Positions 36,815 to 47,446 are shown, numbered from the stretch's first letter. The stretch: 64,000 bases of DNA from a methanotrophic endosymbiont of Bathymodiolus puteoserpentis (Logatchev) (GCF_900128525.1 NZ_FQTQ01000134.1:1-64000), one strand, 5' to 3'. Made by a program: numbers and translations. The notes: generated by a model from the letters alone, not told the origin.

Positions 36815-37403
36815 TCAACAAAGAAAAAATCAACGCACGATTATTATTTTAGCGTTAATGACCGCCATCCCTTTCTCAATTGCATGGTATTTAACAAAAG
36901 ATCCTAATTTTCAGCCTATGTCCACAAATAAAGGCGAGCTAATTGTTCCTGTGGTTACGACAGAAAGGAGTGACTTACTCGGAGTGGATGATTTTTCTGT
37001 GGAAAATATTAAAGAGCTTGCAGGGCATTGGGTTATTTTAAATATTATTCCAGATAAGGAATGTAATCAGGTTTGTATTGATGCAATTCATGCAACTAAG
37101 CAGTTACGCTTAATGCTTAATAAAGACTTGCCGCGTGTTAGGCGTGCTGTCATTCTGGTACAGGGCATTCAAGAAAAAAGCTTTCAGCCATGGTGGGATG
37201 CCGATGATCGCTTATTAAAGGTTAAACCTAGCCCTGCATTGCTGAAAGAAATTAAGCAAAAGGTAACGCCAGAGCTTACTAGTGGAATGTTAATATTAAT
37301 GGACCCATTAGGTAATTTGATGATGCAATATAAAGCAGGCTTTGATCCTTATGCTGTTAAAAGTGATTTGAAAAAATTACTTAGAATCTCTCAAATTGGG
37401 TAA
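36807..37403 (+). CDS. SCO-like thioredoxin-fold protein of the oxidase cluster
   Basis: The 198-residue protein has one N-terminal helix (IIILALMTAIPFSIAWYL) and a thioredoxin-like domain with GHWVILNIIPDKECNQVC, a C-x3-C motif as in SCO1/SenC copper chaperones. The later SGMLILMDPLGNLMMQY matches the strand that normally carries the SCO histidine, but no clear histidine is seen there. It probably serves redox or copper handling during CuA assembly. It overlaps surf1 and is 6 nt before ctaA::ftsY. Confidence 0.75.
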   Translation: MINQQRKNQRTIIILALMTAIPFSIAWYLTKDPNFQPMSTNKGELIVPVVTTERSDLLGVDDFSVENIKELAGHWVILNIIPDKECNQVCIDAIHATKQLRLMLNKDLPRVRRAVILVQGIQEKSFQPWWDADDRLLKVKPSPALLKEIKQKVTPELTSGMLILMDPLGNLMMQYKAGFDPYAVKSDLKKLLRISQIG

Positions 37404-37409
37404 GTAGGT

Positions 37410-39362
37410 ATGTTTAGAGTTTTAACTATTTTAGTCGGTTTTTTTATTTTGTTGCTTGCAGGTACGGGTGCATATCAGCATTTAGTTCCTGTTGAAGTTC
37501 TGACATGTAATGAGTTTTTAACTTGTTATACACAGGTAGTGAAAATATTTGGTCAAGAAAATATAGCAAATCATGAACTCATTGCTTTGATCCACTCAGT
37601 CAGTGCTTTTGCTATTGTTGTGCTGTTAGCCATGCTGACCTTGAGTAGCCTTTGGCTAAAAAATGCACGCTTAAAACTGTTTGTTTATACGCTAATTTTA
37701 GCTGGTTTAGTAGGTGTGCAAATCCCTTTAGGGATGCATGCGCATTGGTTGGGTACTCAGGCACTTAATCAGCTGGCTCACTATCTGTTGAATGCGTTTA
37801 CCTTGTATGTGCTTGTGCATATTTATTTGCACAGTAAAACAGGCTACGTTAAGCGTAATGATGGCACTAAATCGTGGCTTGTTTCTAGTGCTATTGTTGT
37901 TCTAGGTTTGCAGTTGTTATTGGGTGCTTGGCTCACAGCAAACCATGCGGGTTTAGTGTGTGGTGGGTTTCCGCAGTGTTTAAATTCATGGTGGCCACAA
38001 GCCGATTATATCAATGCGTTTAACTTTTTAGCGCCATTATCCTTTGATGCGAAAATTGCTGTGCATTGGCTGCACCGTATTTTTTCAATTATTGTTTTTA
38101 TTAGCCTAACGTGGGTGATGCTATCAGCTACTAGTAGTCGTATTAAATCAGTACGTTGGGCTGGTGTCACAATAAGTTTATTATTGTTGATTCAGTTTGC
38201 TGCGGGAATCGCGTTAGTTAAGTTATCTATGCCTGTGTGGATAGGCGTAGTACATAGTCTTACAGCTATGATTTTGATGTTACCTTTGTTACTTATTAGG
38301 TTTCATGCAAAATATAAGTTGCCAGGTGATATCCAAGTTACTTTACCAAGGGAAAATTCTGCTAGCTTAAAGGAAAGAGATACTCATGTTGTTGACGATA
38401 AAGTACAAATACCAACATCTGAGCTAGTTGAGCCAGAGTCTTTATATTTGCGTTTAAAGTCACAGCTTGGAAAAACGCGCACAGGTCTAGGTGCTGTACT
38501 ATCGGTAGTAAGCTTTGCGAATCGTAAGATTGATCAAGATTTGTTGGAAGAGATAGAGACCAGTTTATTAATGGCTGATGTGGGTATGGATGTAACCACG
38601 GACATTATTGCTAAGCTAGAAGAAAGTGTTGAAAAACACCAATTAGAAGATGTTAATGCTTTATCTGAACTTTTAAAACAGCAGTTATTGGAACTATTGG
38701 AGCCTGTAAGCCAGCCTTTGGTCATACCTGAGAAACAAGGTCCTTATGTGATTTTAGTTGTGGGTGTTAATGGTGCTGGTAAAACAACAACTATTGGCAA
38801 GCTAGCGCAAAGATTACAGCAACAAGGGTATAGTGTGATGTTGGCCGCTGGAGATACTTTTAGAGCAGCAGCCGTTGAACAGTTACAAGTTTGGGGAGAG
38901 CGCAACGAAATTCATGTTGTGGCACAGCATACAGGAGCGGATTCAGCGTCGGTTATTTTTGATGCAGTGCAGTCGGCACAAGCAAAAGGGATTGATGTGT
39001 TGATCGCTGATACAGCGGGCCGTTTGCATACGAAGTCAAATTTAATGGATGAGTTGAAAAAAATCAAACGTATTATGAGTAAACTAGATGATACTGCGCC
39101 TCATGAAGTCTTATTAGTTTTGGATGCGGGGACAGGGCAAAATGCACTGTCGCAGGCTGAACATTTTAATAAAGCGGTTGAGTTAACAGGGATTGCCCTC
39201 ACTAAACTAGATGGTACTGCGAAAGGAGGCATTATTTTCGCTTTGGCAAAAAAAGCGGGTGTGCCTATCCGTTTTCTGGGAGTAGGTGAAGGAATTAATG
39301 ATTTACAGGATTTTAATGCTCGAGATTTTATTGATGCTTTATTTAAGCAAGATAAAGATTAA
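37410..39362 (+). CDS. Fusion of heme A synthase (CtaA/COX15) with the SRP receptor GTPase FtsY
   Basis: One uninterrupted 650-codon frame. Residues 1-300 form an eight-helix CtaA domain: histidines H62, H124, H219 and H282 lie in helices 2, 4, 6 and 8, and loop cysteine pairs are C33/C39 and C184/C190 (GLVCGGFPQCLNSWWP). Residues ~301-343 are a polar linker. From ~344 a complete FtsY N-G domain follows: LYLRLKSQLGKTRTGLG, P-loop GVNGAGKTT at 452-460, DTFRAAAVEQL, DTAGR at 534-538, TKLDG at 598-602 and the closing FIDALF. CtaA has both termini in the cytoplasm, so the FtsY part would be on the correct side. No in-frame start with a good ribosome site exists in the linker. Upstream genes serve oxidase assembly and downstream ones are ftsE and ftsX, so both halves are in their normal contexts. 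The usual acidic FtsY A-domain is replaced by the membrane domain. Confidence 0.9.
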   Translation: MFRVLTILVGFFILLLAGTGAYQHLVPVEVLTCNEFLTCYTQVVKIFGQENIANHELIALIHSVSAFAIVVLLAMLTLSSLWLKNARLKLFVYTLILAGLVGVQIPLGMHAHWLGTQALNQLAHYLLNAFTLYVLVHIYLHSKTGYVKRNDGTKSWLVSSAIVVLGLQLLLGAWLTANHAGLVCGGFPQCLNSWWPQADYINAFNFLAPLSFDAKIAVHWLHRIFSIIVFISLTWVMLSATSSRIKSVRWAGVTISLLLLIQFAAGIALVKLSMPVWIGVVHSLTAMILMLPLLLIRFHAKYKLPGDIQVTLPRENSASLKERDTHVVDDKVQIPTSELVEPESLYLRLKSQLGKTRTGLGAVLSVVSFANRKIDQDLLEEIETSLLMADVGMDVTTDIIAKLEESVEKHQLEDVNALSELLKQQLLELLEPVSQPLVIPEKQGPYVILVVGVNGAGKTTTIGKLAQRLQQQGYSVMLAAGDTFRAAAVEQLQVWGERNEIHVVAQHTGADSASVIFDAVQSAQAKGIDVLIADTAGRLHTKSNLMDELKKIKRIMSKLDDTAPHEVLLVLDAGTGQNALSQAEHFNKAVELTGIALTKLDGTAKGGIIFALAKKAGVPIRFLGVGEGINDLQDFNARDFIDALFKQDKD

Positions 39363-39368
39363 TCTGCC

Positions 39369-40031
39369 ATGTTAAGCTTTGATCATGTTTTTAAGCGTTA
39401 CGCTGACGCAGGGGATACTTTAAGTGATCTTAGTTTTCATCTTGATAAAGGTGAAATGGCTTTTTTAACGGGGCACTCGGGCGCTGGGAAAAGTACTTTG
39501 CTTAAATTGGTGGCGATTATTGAACGCTGCACTCGCGGGCAGATATTGGTCGATGGGCAAAATATTTGTCGCATGCATGATAGGCAAGTTCCTTTTCTAC
39601 GACGTAAGTTAGGCTTGATTTTTCAAGACTATAAGTTGCTTTTTGATCGCACTGTTTTTGATAATATAGCTTTACCTTTAATCGTCGCGGGTGTTGGGCG
39701 GCATGAAGTGGCTAGGCGGGTTCGTGCCGCACTTGATAAGGTAGGTTTGTTGGGCAAAGAAAACAAGTATCCTTTGGCTTTATCGGGCGGTGAGCAACAG
39801 CGTATCGGTATTGCGCGTGCGGTTGTCAATAAGCCAGCGTTAATCTTGGCTGACGAGCCGACAGGTAATTTAGATCCGCAACTATCAGCAGAAATTATGC
39901 GTTTGTTTGAGCAGTTTAAACAAGTGGGTGTTACGGTATTAGTTGCCACGCATGATATTGAATTAGTGACAAAGTTAGATCATAGAGTTTTGCAGTTAGA
40001 TCATGGCACACTTATTAAACATCCTTTATGA
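39369..40031 (+). CDS. ftsE: Cell division ATP-binding protein FtsE
   Basis: The 220-residue ABC ATPase has Walker A GHSGAGKST, signature LSGGEQQRIGIARA and Walker B LILADEPTGNLD. FtsE with FtsX controls murein hydrolases at the septum. It lies 6 nt after the ctaA::ftsY stop and overlaps ftsX by 4 nt, so the three are in one transcript. Confidence 0.97.
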   Translation: MLSFDHVFKRYADAGDTLSDLSFHLDKGEMAFLTGHSGAGKSTLLKLVAIIERCTRGQILVDGQNICRMHDRQVPFLRRKLGLIFQDYKLLFDRTVFDNIALPLIVAGVGRHEVARRVRAALDKVGLLGKENKYPLALSGGEQQRIGIARAVVNKPALILADEPTGNLDPQLSAEIMRLFEQFKQVGVTVLVATHDIELVTKLDHRVLQLDHGTLIKHPL

Positions 40032-41017
40032 AGTCAGTTAGAAAAAGCCCTATAGAGACCCCACGGCAAGTTGGGCAGCATAAGCGTAAGTCCACAGGCT
40101 GGTTAAGTATTAATTTGCTGTTGCATAGAGAGGCATTAGGTACTAGTTTTCGTCGACTATTGTTAACTCCCTTTACTTCAGCTATGGCTATTATTGTTAT
40201 GGCTATTGCCTTGTCTTTGGCGGGTAGTTTTTATGTTTTAGTGAATAATGCTCAGCAATTAGTAGATAATTTACAGACAGGCAAGCAGTTTTCCTTGTTT
40301 TTACATGAATATATTTCTGATAAGCAAGCTGCAAAATTAGCACAGCGATTACAGGATTATGAAGGGGTGGCTAATGTTGTACTGATTTCTAAGCAGCAAG
40401 CCTTAGCAGAATTTCAGCAATATAGTGGCTTTGGTGCTGCACTGAATGCTCTAGAAAGCAATCCTTTGCCAGCGGTCATTCAGGTTTTTCCTACACAAGA
40501 GATAAGTGAAGCGTATCAACTAACGAAATTATTAGAGCAAGCAAAAAATGAACAAGAAGTTGATTTTGCCCAAATTGATATGGATTGGGTGGTACGTTTG
40601 CAGACAATGATGCAAATAGCTAACCAATTAGTTATGTTGATATCTGGATTATTAGCCGTTGCCGTGGTCTTTATCACTGGAAATACCATACGCTTAGAGT
40701 TACAAACACGCAGAGATGAGGTCGTAGTAGAAAAACTAGTAGGGGCAACTAATATATTTATATGTTTACCTTTTCTTTATAGTGGTTTTTGGTTTGGTTT
40801 TATAGCGGGTTGTTGTGCTTGGTGCATTATTAGCTTAATGCTATTTATGCTCAGTTCTCCCATTACTCATTTATCTATGCTGTACCAGAGCCAATTTCAA
40901 CTGCATTTTATGAATTTTACGGAATCAATGAGCTTAATTGTCGGTGCGTCAATGCTTGGAGTCTTGGGTGCACTAGCAATAGTAAGTCATCAAATTAGAT
41001 TATTAAAACCTGAATAG
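40028..41017 (+). CDS. ftsX: Cell division protein FtsX
   Basis: The 329-residue membrane protein has a cytosolic basic N-terminus, a first helix (FTSAMAIIVMAIALSLAGSFYVL), a large periplasmic loop (residues ~75-195) and three C-terminal helices ending near HQIRLLKPE. GNTIRLELQTRRDEVVVEKLVGA is the conserved cytosolic coupling segment for FtsE. It is the end of the ftsY-E-X group; rpoH does not follow. Confidence 0.94.
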   Translation: MKSVRKSPIETPRQVGQHKRKSTGWLSINLLLHREALGTSFRRLLLTPFTSAMAIIVMAIALSLAGSFYVLVNNAQQLVDNLQTGKQFSLFLHEYISDKQAAKLAQRLQDYEGVANVVLISKQQALAEFQQYSGFGAALNALESNPLPAVIQVFPTQEISEAYQLTKLLEQAKNEQEVDFAQIDMDWVVRLQTMMQIANQLVMLISGLLAVAVVFITGNTIRLELQTRRDEVVVEKLVGATNIFICLPFLYSGFWFGFIAGCCAWCIISLMLFMLSSPITHLSMLYQSQFQLHFMNFTESMSLIVGASMLGVLGALAIVSHQIRLLKPE

Positions 41018-41133
41018 GACTTGATTTTGGACCTTTGCGCACCTATATCTTGTAAATCAGTTTAATTATCGGTAAGGTATTCAGGTATGCTTTGAGCTGA
41101 TTGCAGAAAAATAAAAATAATAGGGAGAGATGT

Positions 41134-41370
41134 ATGTCAAAAAGCCAAAACCTGCAGGATACTTTTTTGAATGCGCTAAGAAAAGAGCACACACCAGTAT
41201 CCATTTTTTTAGTCAATGGCATTAAGCTGCAAGGTCGTGTTGATTCATTTGACCAATATGTCATTATGCTAAAAAATACTATGTCACAGATGGTGTATAA
41301 ACATGCAATTTCTACTATTGTGCCTGGAAAACCAGTCACTATGATTAATAAAGAGAGTAACATTGAGTGA
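41134..41370 (+). CDS. hfq: RNA chaperone Hfq
   Basis: The 78-residue Sm-like protein has Sm1 [20 protein letters not shown] and Sm2 [10 protein letters not shown], with N-terminal [12 protein letters not shown]. It forms hexamers that pair small RNAs with mRNA. The start at 41134 has AGGGAGAG close upstream. The C-terminal tail is short, unlike the long E. coli tail. It is followed by hflX, as in other gammaproteobacteria, but miaA is not upstream. Confidence 0.96.
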   Translation: MSKSQNLQDTFLNALRKEHTPVSIFLVNGIKLQGRVDSFDQYVIMLKNTMSQMVYKHAISTIVPGKPVTMINKESNIE

Positions 41371-41399
41371 GTTAAAAATATCGACTAGGGAGATTGCTA

Positions 41400-42665
41400 T
41401 TGTTTGATCGTCCTGAGTCCGGAGAAAGAGCTGTTCTAGTGCATATTACTTTGCATGACGGACAAGAAGATTTAAATGAATTAAAAGAATTGGCAAGCTC
41501 AGCGGGTGCTGAGGTTGTTCATGTTCTTACTGGTTCTAGACGCCACCCAGATCCAAGGTATTTTATAGGTTCTGGAAAACTAGAAGAATTAAAAGCGATA
41601 ATAGAAGAAACAGAAGCAGACCTTGTACTATTTAATCATGTTTTAACGCCTAGCCAAGAACGTAACCTAGAAGCCGAATTAGAGTTTAGGGTAGTTGATC
41701 GTAATGGTCTTATTTTGGATATTTTTGCTTTAAGAGCAAAGACTTATGATGGTAAATTGCAAGTAGAATTAGCGCAGCTAAATCATCTTTCTTCGCGTTT
41801 AACGGGAGGTTGGTCGCATTTAGATCGCCAGAAGGGCGGGATTGGTATGCGTGGCACAGGGGAGACTCAATTAGAGTCTGATCGGCGCCTGGTAAGTCAG
41901 CGAATTAAGTTAGTCGAAAGCCGTTTAGAGAAGGTGGTAAAACAGCGCCATCAAGGACGGGTTAGACGTAAGCGTTCCGATACGCCTGGAGTGTCATTGG
42001 TTGGGTATACTAATGCGGGTAAGTCAACTTTATTTAATCGCTTAACTGGTTCGGATATTTATGTGGCAAATCAATTGTTTGCTACACTAGATCCAACTAT
42101 GCGTCGTTGTCGTCTGGCAAACAATTCAGAAGTAGTTTTAGCTGATACTGTAGGTTTTATTCGTCATTTGCCACATGAATTAGTTGCAGCATTTAAGTCG
42201 ACATTACAAGAAGCAACAGATGCTGACTTATTGTTGCATGTAATTGATGCCAGTGATGAGTATCGTAAGGAAACGATTTATGAGGTAAACCGTGTTTTGA
42301 AAGACATCGGTGCGGATAAAAGTCCTCAGTTAGAAGTCTTCAATAAAATTGATTTATTAGATGATTTTGCACCGCGAATAGATAGAAATGATCAAGGAAG
42401 GCCTGTACGGGTATGGTTGTCTGCACAAACAGGGGCTGGAATGGATTTACTTTTGCAGGCGTTGGAGGAGATTTTTTCCGCAACAAGAGTAAGAAGATTA
42501 TGCCATTTATTATCTAGTCAAGGTGGTGTGCGTTCACAATTGTTCTCAGTCGCTAATATTTTGCAAGAAGATTGCACTGATGAAGGTGGTTGGGATTTAT
42601 TGGTGGAAATTGATCAGCAGTATTTAGGTATTTTACGAGAAGTTGAAATAGAAGAAATTGTGTAA
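41400..42665 (+). CDS. hflX: Ribosome-associated GTPase HflX
   Basis: The ~421-residue GTPase has an N-terminal domain (VLTGSRRHPDPRYFIGSGK, SPSQERNLE, RTGLILDIF-like) and glycine-rich linker GGIGMRGTGETQLESDRR, then the G domain with GYTNAGKSTLFN, DTVGFIRHLP and NKIDL. It splits stalled ribosomes. TTG at 41400 is preferred because GGGAG ends 7 nt upstream, and the E. coli gene also begins FDR; TTG 41394 lies too close to that site. Confidence 0.95.
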   Translation: MFDRPESGERAVLVHITLHDGQEDLNELKELASSAGAEVVHVLTGSRRHPDPRYFIGSGKLEELKAIIEETEADLVLFNHVLTPSQERNLEAELEFRVVDRNGLILDIFALRAKTYDGKLQVELAQLNHLSSRLTGGWSHLDRQKGGIGMRGTGETQLESDRRLVSQRIKLVESRLEKVVKQRHQGRVRRKRSDTPGVSLVGYTNAGKSTLFNRLTGSDIYVANQLFATLDPTMRRCRLANNSEVVLADTVGFIRHLPHELVAAFKSTLQEATDADLLLHVIDASDEYRKETIYEVNRVLKDIGADKSPQLEVFNKIDLLDDFAPRIDRNDQGRPVRVWLSAQTGAGMDLLLQALEEIFSATRVRRLCHLLSSQGGVRSQLFSVANILQEDCTDEGGWDLLVEIDQQYLGILREVEIEEIV

Positions 42666-42766
42666 TTATGTATTTTTTAGGATAATTACCGAGTAAAATC
42701 ATAAGAATTACATATTTTTATAAATTCTCATTAATTTTTTTGCTGTACAAAAGGTGGAGTTAGCGA

Positions 42767-43978
42767 ATGTCTTGGAATGAACCAGGCGGTGATAAGAAGA
42801 AAGACCCTTGGAGTGGGCGTAACGAGGAAAATGGTCCTCCCGATTTAGATGAGGCGATTCGTTCGCTGCAAGATAAATTAGGTGGCTTATTTGGTGGCAA
42901 TAGCGGTGGTGGTAATGGTAATGATGAAGCATCTCCACCTTCTTTAAAGGGGCTTGGCTTTTTAGCGCTCGGTGCTGTTGCTCTTTGGGGGGCAAGTGGG
43001 TTTTATGTTGTTGATGAAGGAAACCGAGGTGTTGAGTTACGTTTTGGTAAGTACATTACAACAACACAACCAGGTTTAAATTGGCATTTACCTGCTCCGA
43101 TTGAAACGGTGGAACTTGTTAATATTTCTCAGCAACGGTTTTTAGAAGTTGGATATCGTTCAGGCGGTGCACGTGGTACTTCTGGTCAAGGTTCGGTTGC
43201 AAAAGAAGCCTTGATGTTAACTAAAGATGAAAATATTGTTGATGTGCGTTTAGCTGTTCAATATCAAGTTAATGATGCTAAGAAGTATTTATTTAATATA
43301 TTAAACCAGACAGCAACATTAAAACAGGTCACAGAAAGTGCAGAGCGGGGTGTTATTGGTGGTAATACAATGGACTTTGTATTAACTGAAGGGCGTAGTC
43401 AAGTCGTTATTGATATTAAAAAAGACATCCAGCAAGTTATGGATGCTTATGATTCAGGTATTATAATAACCAGTGTAAATTTACAAGATGCACAGCCACC
43501 TGAGCAAGTGCAGAGTGCTTTTGAGGATGCTATTAAAGCGCGTGAAGATAAACAGCGACTTATTAATGAAGCAGAAGCGTATGCAAATGATGTTGTCCCT
43601 AAAGCGCGAGGTGGAGCAGCACGACTTACTCAAGAATCAGAAGGGTATAAATCACGTATTATTTCAGCAGCGGAAGGGGAAGTGAGTCGTTTTACGCAAA
43701 TTTTAAAGGAATATAAAAAAGCACCTGAAATTACACGTAAACGTATTTACTTAGAAACGATGGAAAGTGTTATGAGTGCTACAAATACTGTTATGGTAGA
43801 TGTTAAGGGTGGTAATAATTTAATGTATTTGCCGTTAGATAAATTAGCTGCCAAATCTGCTGCGGCAGTGGGTAATAATACCAGCCATTTTAATGCGCCT
43901 AATTCTACTGTAACGCCGTCACGTTCTATTAATCATACCCGGACTTCAAGTCGCGGTCGTACAGTGAGAGGTCGCTAA
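42767..43978 (+). CDS. hflK: HflK, SPFH-domain regulator of FtsH
   Basis: The 403-residue protein has a Gly/Asn-rich cytosolic N-terminus (GGLFGGNSGGGNGND), one helix (LGFLALGAVALWGASGFYVV) and a periplasmic SPFH domain with a long Ala/Glu/Arg coiled coil (residues ~250-310). With HflC it forms a cage around the FtsH protease. The C-terminal tail is Ser/Thr/Arg-rich. The hflC gene starts 1 nt after its stop. Confidence 0.95.
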   Translation: MSWNEPGGDKKKDPWSGRNEENGPPDLDEAIRSLQDKLGGLFGGNSGGGNGNDEASPPSLKGLGFLALGAVALWGASGFYVVDEGNRGVELRFGKYITTTQPGLNWHLPAPIETVELVNISQQRFLEVGYRSGGARGTSGQGSVAKEALMLTKDENIVDVRLAVQYQVNDAKKYLFNILNQTATLKQVTESAERGVIGGNTMDFVLTEGRSQVVIDIKKDIQQVMDAYDSGIIITSVNLQDAQPPEQVQSAFEDAIKAREDKQRLINEAEAYANDVVPKARGGAARLTQESEGYKSRIISAAEGEVSRFTQILKEYKKAPEITRKRIYLETMESVMSATNTVMVDVKGGNNLMYLPLDKLAAKSAAAVGNNTSHFNAPNSTVTPSRSINHTRTSSRGRTVRGR

Positions 43979-43979
43979 A

Positions 43980-44840
43980 ATGTTATCAAATAAAATTTTA
44001 GTGGGTCTTGCCGCTGTATTATCACTAGGTATGATGAGTGTTTTTACTGTATCAGAAACAGAAAAAGCTATTAAATTCAAATTTGGAGAAATTGTTGAGT
44101 CAGATTATAAGCCTGGCTTGCATTTCAAGATGCCTTTTATTAATAATGTTAAGAAGTTTGATGCACGGCTTTTAACCTTGGATTCTTCACCTGAGCGATT
44201 TTTAACAGCGGAAAAGAAAAACGTTATTGTTGACTCGTTTGTTAAATGGCGCATTGGTGATGTCAATACATTTTACACCTCAGTTGCAGGTGATATTTAT
44301 CAAGCTAATGTACGTTTAGATCAAATTATTAAGGATGCATTCCGTAGTGAATTTAGTAAGCGTGATATTAAGCAGCTTGTGTCTACTGACCGTAGTGCAG
44401 TACGTGAAGCTTTGATTGCTAATACGACAAAAATTGCTGCTACTTTAGGGATTGAAATTATTGATGTACAAGTAAAACGTATTGACCTTCCCAGTGAAGT
44501 CAGCCAGTCAGTTTATCGCCGTATGGAGGCAGAGCGTGCGCGGGTAGCGCGTGAGTTTAGGTCGCAAGGATCGGAAGCGGCAGAGCGTGTACGTGCGAAT
44601 GCAGATAAGCAAAAAGAGATTATTTTAGCGAATGCTTTTCGTGATGCTGAAGTCATTAAAGGACAAGGGGATGCTACTGCTTCTGATATTTATGCAAAAG
44701 CTTATGGCCAAGATACTGAGTTTTATGCCTTTTATCGTAGTATGGCTGCTTATAAAAAAACCTTCACTAAAAATTCAGCAAATATTATGGTGATGGAGCC
44801 AGACTCTGATTTCTTTAAATATTTCAAGAAAATGAAATAA
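43980..44840 (+). CDS. hflC: HflC, SPFH-domain regulator of FtsH
   Basis: The 286-residue partner of HflK has an N-terminal helix (ILVGLAAVLSLGMMSVFTV), SPFH domain (FKFGEIVESDYKPGLHFKMP, TADKKNV-like TAEKKNVIVDSFVKWRI) and coiled coil with MEAERARVAREFRSQGSE. It lies 1 nt after hflK and is followed by an intrinsic terminator. Confidence 0.95.
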   Translation: MLSNKILVGLAAVLSLGMMSVFTVSETEKAIKFKFGEIVESDYKPGLHFKMPFINNVKKFDARLLTLDSSPERFLTAEKKNVIVDSFVKWRIGDVNTFYTSVAGDIYQANVRLDQIIKDAFRSEFSKRDIKQLVSTDRSAVREALIANTTKIAATLGIEIIDVQVKRIDLPSEVSQSVYRRMEAERARVAREFRSQGSEAAERVRANADKQKEIILANAFRDAEVIKGQGDATASDIYAKAYGQDTEFYAFYRSMAAYKKTFTKNSANIMVMEPDSDFFKYFKKMK

Positions 44841-44868
44841 TTTAAGTATTTATTTGAATTGAACAATT

Positions 44869-44896
44869 AAACGCTCTGCTTATGCAGGGCGTTTTT
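44869..44896 (+). terminator. Intrinsic terminator after hflC
   Basis: An 11-bp stem (aaacgctctgc with gcagggcgttt, one T-G wobble) has a tetraloop ttat and a T5 tail. hisZ begins 20 nt beyond, so some read-through or a promoter within is needed for hisZ. Confidence 0.8.
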
Positions 44897-44916
44897 GTGT
44901 AAATTGGAAAATTATT

Positions 44917-46110
44917 ATGTTGCAGAGAGACCCTTGGTTATTGCCAGAAGGTGTTGAAGAGGTATTACCTGAAGATGCTCGACATTTAGAGGTTTTACGT
45001 CGTCAATTGCTGGATGTTTTTGAGTGTTGGGGCTATGAAAAGGTGATTCCACCTTTTATTGATTACCTGGATTCGTTGTTAACGGGGTCGGCACACGATC
45101 TGAACCTGCAAACATTTAAATTAACGGACCAATTAAGTGGTGAAGTTCTTGGTATTCGTGCTGATATGACGCCACAAGTGGCAAGAATTGATGCGCATAG
45201 TTTAAGCCATCAACAGCCATCACGACTGTGTTATGTAGGAACGACTTTACATACGCGAGGTGGTGCCTTAGATAAAACGCGTATTCCTATGCAAATTGGT
45301 GCGGAATTGTTTGGTCATGCGGGTATTGATAGTGATGCTGAAATCGTGCAATTAATGCTTGAAGTATTGGCAGTGGCGGGAGTGAAAAATGTGCATTTGG
45401 ACTTGGGCCATGTTGCTATTTATCGTGGGTTAGTCGCGCAAGCTAAGTTAACTGAAGAGCAAGAATTGGAGTTATTTGATATTTTACAGCGTAAATCAAA
45501 TAGTGAACTCAGTAGTTGGTTAGATCGTTATGCCATACCTGAAGAATTACAGGCTATCTTTTTAAGCTTACCTAAATTAAATGGCGATCAATCTATTTTA
45601 GCAACTGCACAAACAGTTTTTACATCTGCAGATGTAACGGTAAAAGCTGCTTTGGCCGAATTAATTAAATTAGCTGACTTAATGCATGCTTATTATCCTG
45701 AGTTAACGATCAGTTTCGATTTAGCTGAATTACGCGGTTATTATTATCATACTGGGGTCGTTTTTTCTGCTTTTGTGCCCGAAATGGGTAAGGAAATTGC
45801 GCGCGGTGGTCGTTATGATAATATTGGCCAAATTTTTGGACGTGCAAGACCAGCAACTGGCTTTAGTGCGGATTTAAAAATACTGGCTGCGTTAACTAAA
45901 GTGGATAAATCTACTGAAGATATTGTTAAAATTCTTGCGCCTATGGCACAAGGTGATTTAGCTTTAGATGAAAAAGTACGAGACCTTCGTGCTAAGGGTC
46001 GCATTGTTATCAAGGCTTTATCGGGTCAGCAGGTCAGTGCACAGGAATTGGGCTGTAAGCAAATATTAGAAAAAAATGATGGGAACTGGGTTCTTGTCAC
46101 GTTAAATTAA
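44917..46110 (+). CDS. hisZ: ATP phosphoribosyltransferase regulatory subunit HisZ
   Basis: The 397-residue class II aminoacyl-tRNA-synthetase-like protein begins WLLPEGVEEVLPEDA and has FKLTDQLSGEVLGIRADMTPQVARID and AELRGYYYHTGVVFSAF. It lacks the anticodon domain of HisRS. It partners the short form of HisG in the first step of histidine synthesis; hisG itself is not here. It is 12 nt before purA. Confidence 0.94.
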   Translation: MLQRDPWLLPEGVEEVLPEDARHLEVLRRQLLDVFECWGYEKVIPPFIDYLDSLLTGSAHDLNLQTFKLTDQLSGEVLGIRADMTPQVARIDAHSLSHQQPSRLCYVGTTLHTRGGALDKTRIPMQIGAELFGHAGIDSDAEIVQLMLEVLAVAGVKNVHLDLGHVAIYRGLVAQAKLTEEQELELFDILQRKSNSELSSWLDRYAIPEELQAIFLSLPKLNGDQSILATAQTVFTSADVTVKAALAELIKLADLMHAYYPELTISFDLAELRGYYYHTGVVFSAFVPEMGKEIARGGRYDNIGQIFGRARPATGFSADLKILAALTKVDKSTEDIVKILAPMAQGDLALDEKVRDLRAKGRIVIKALSGQQVSAQELGCKQILEKNDGNWVLVTLN

Positions 46111-47415
<1,305 letters not shown>

Positions 47416-47446
47416 CAAAGTTCAACCCTTCTTCTCTTTATCAGTC

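Noticed and set aside
37410-39362. Idea that CtaA-FtsY is only a chance open frame across two genes
   Set aside because: There is no stop or usable start at the junction and both domains are complete in the same frame; it remains to be confirmed by reads.
42708-42995. Minus-strand frame covering the start of hflK
   Set aside because: Shadow of the low-complexity hflK N-terminus.
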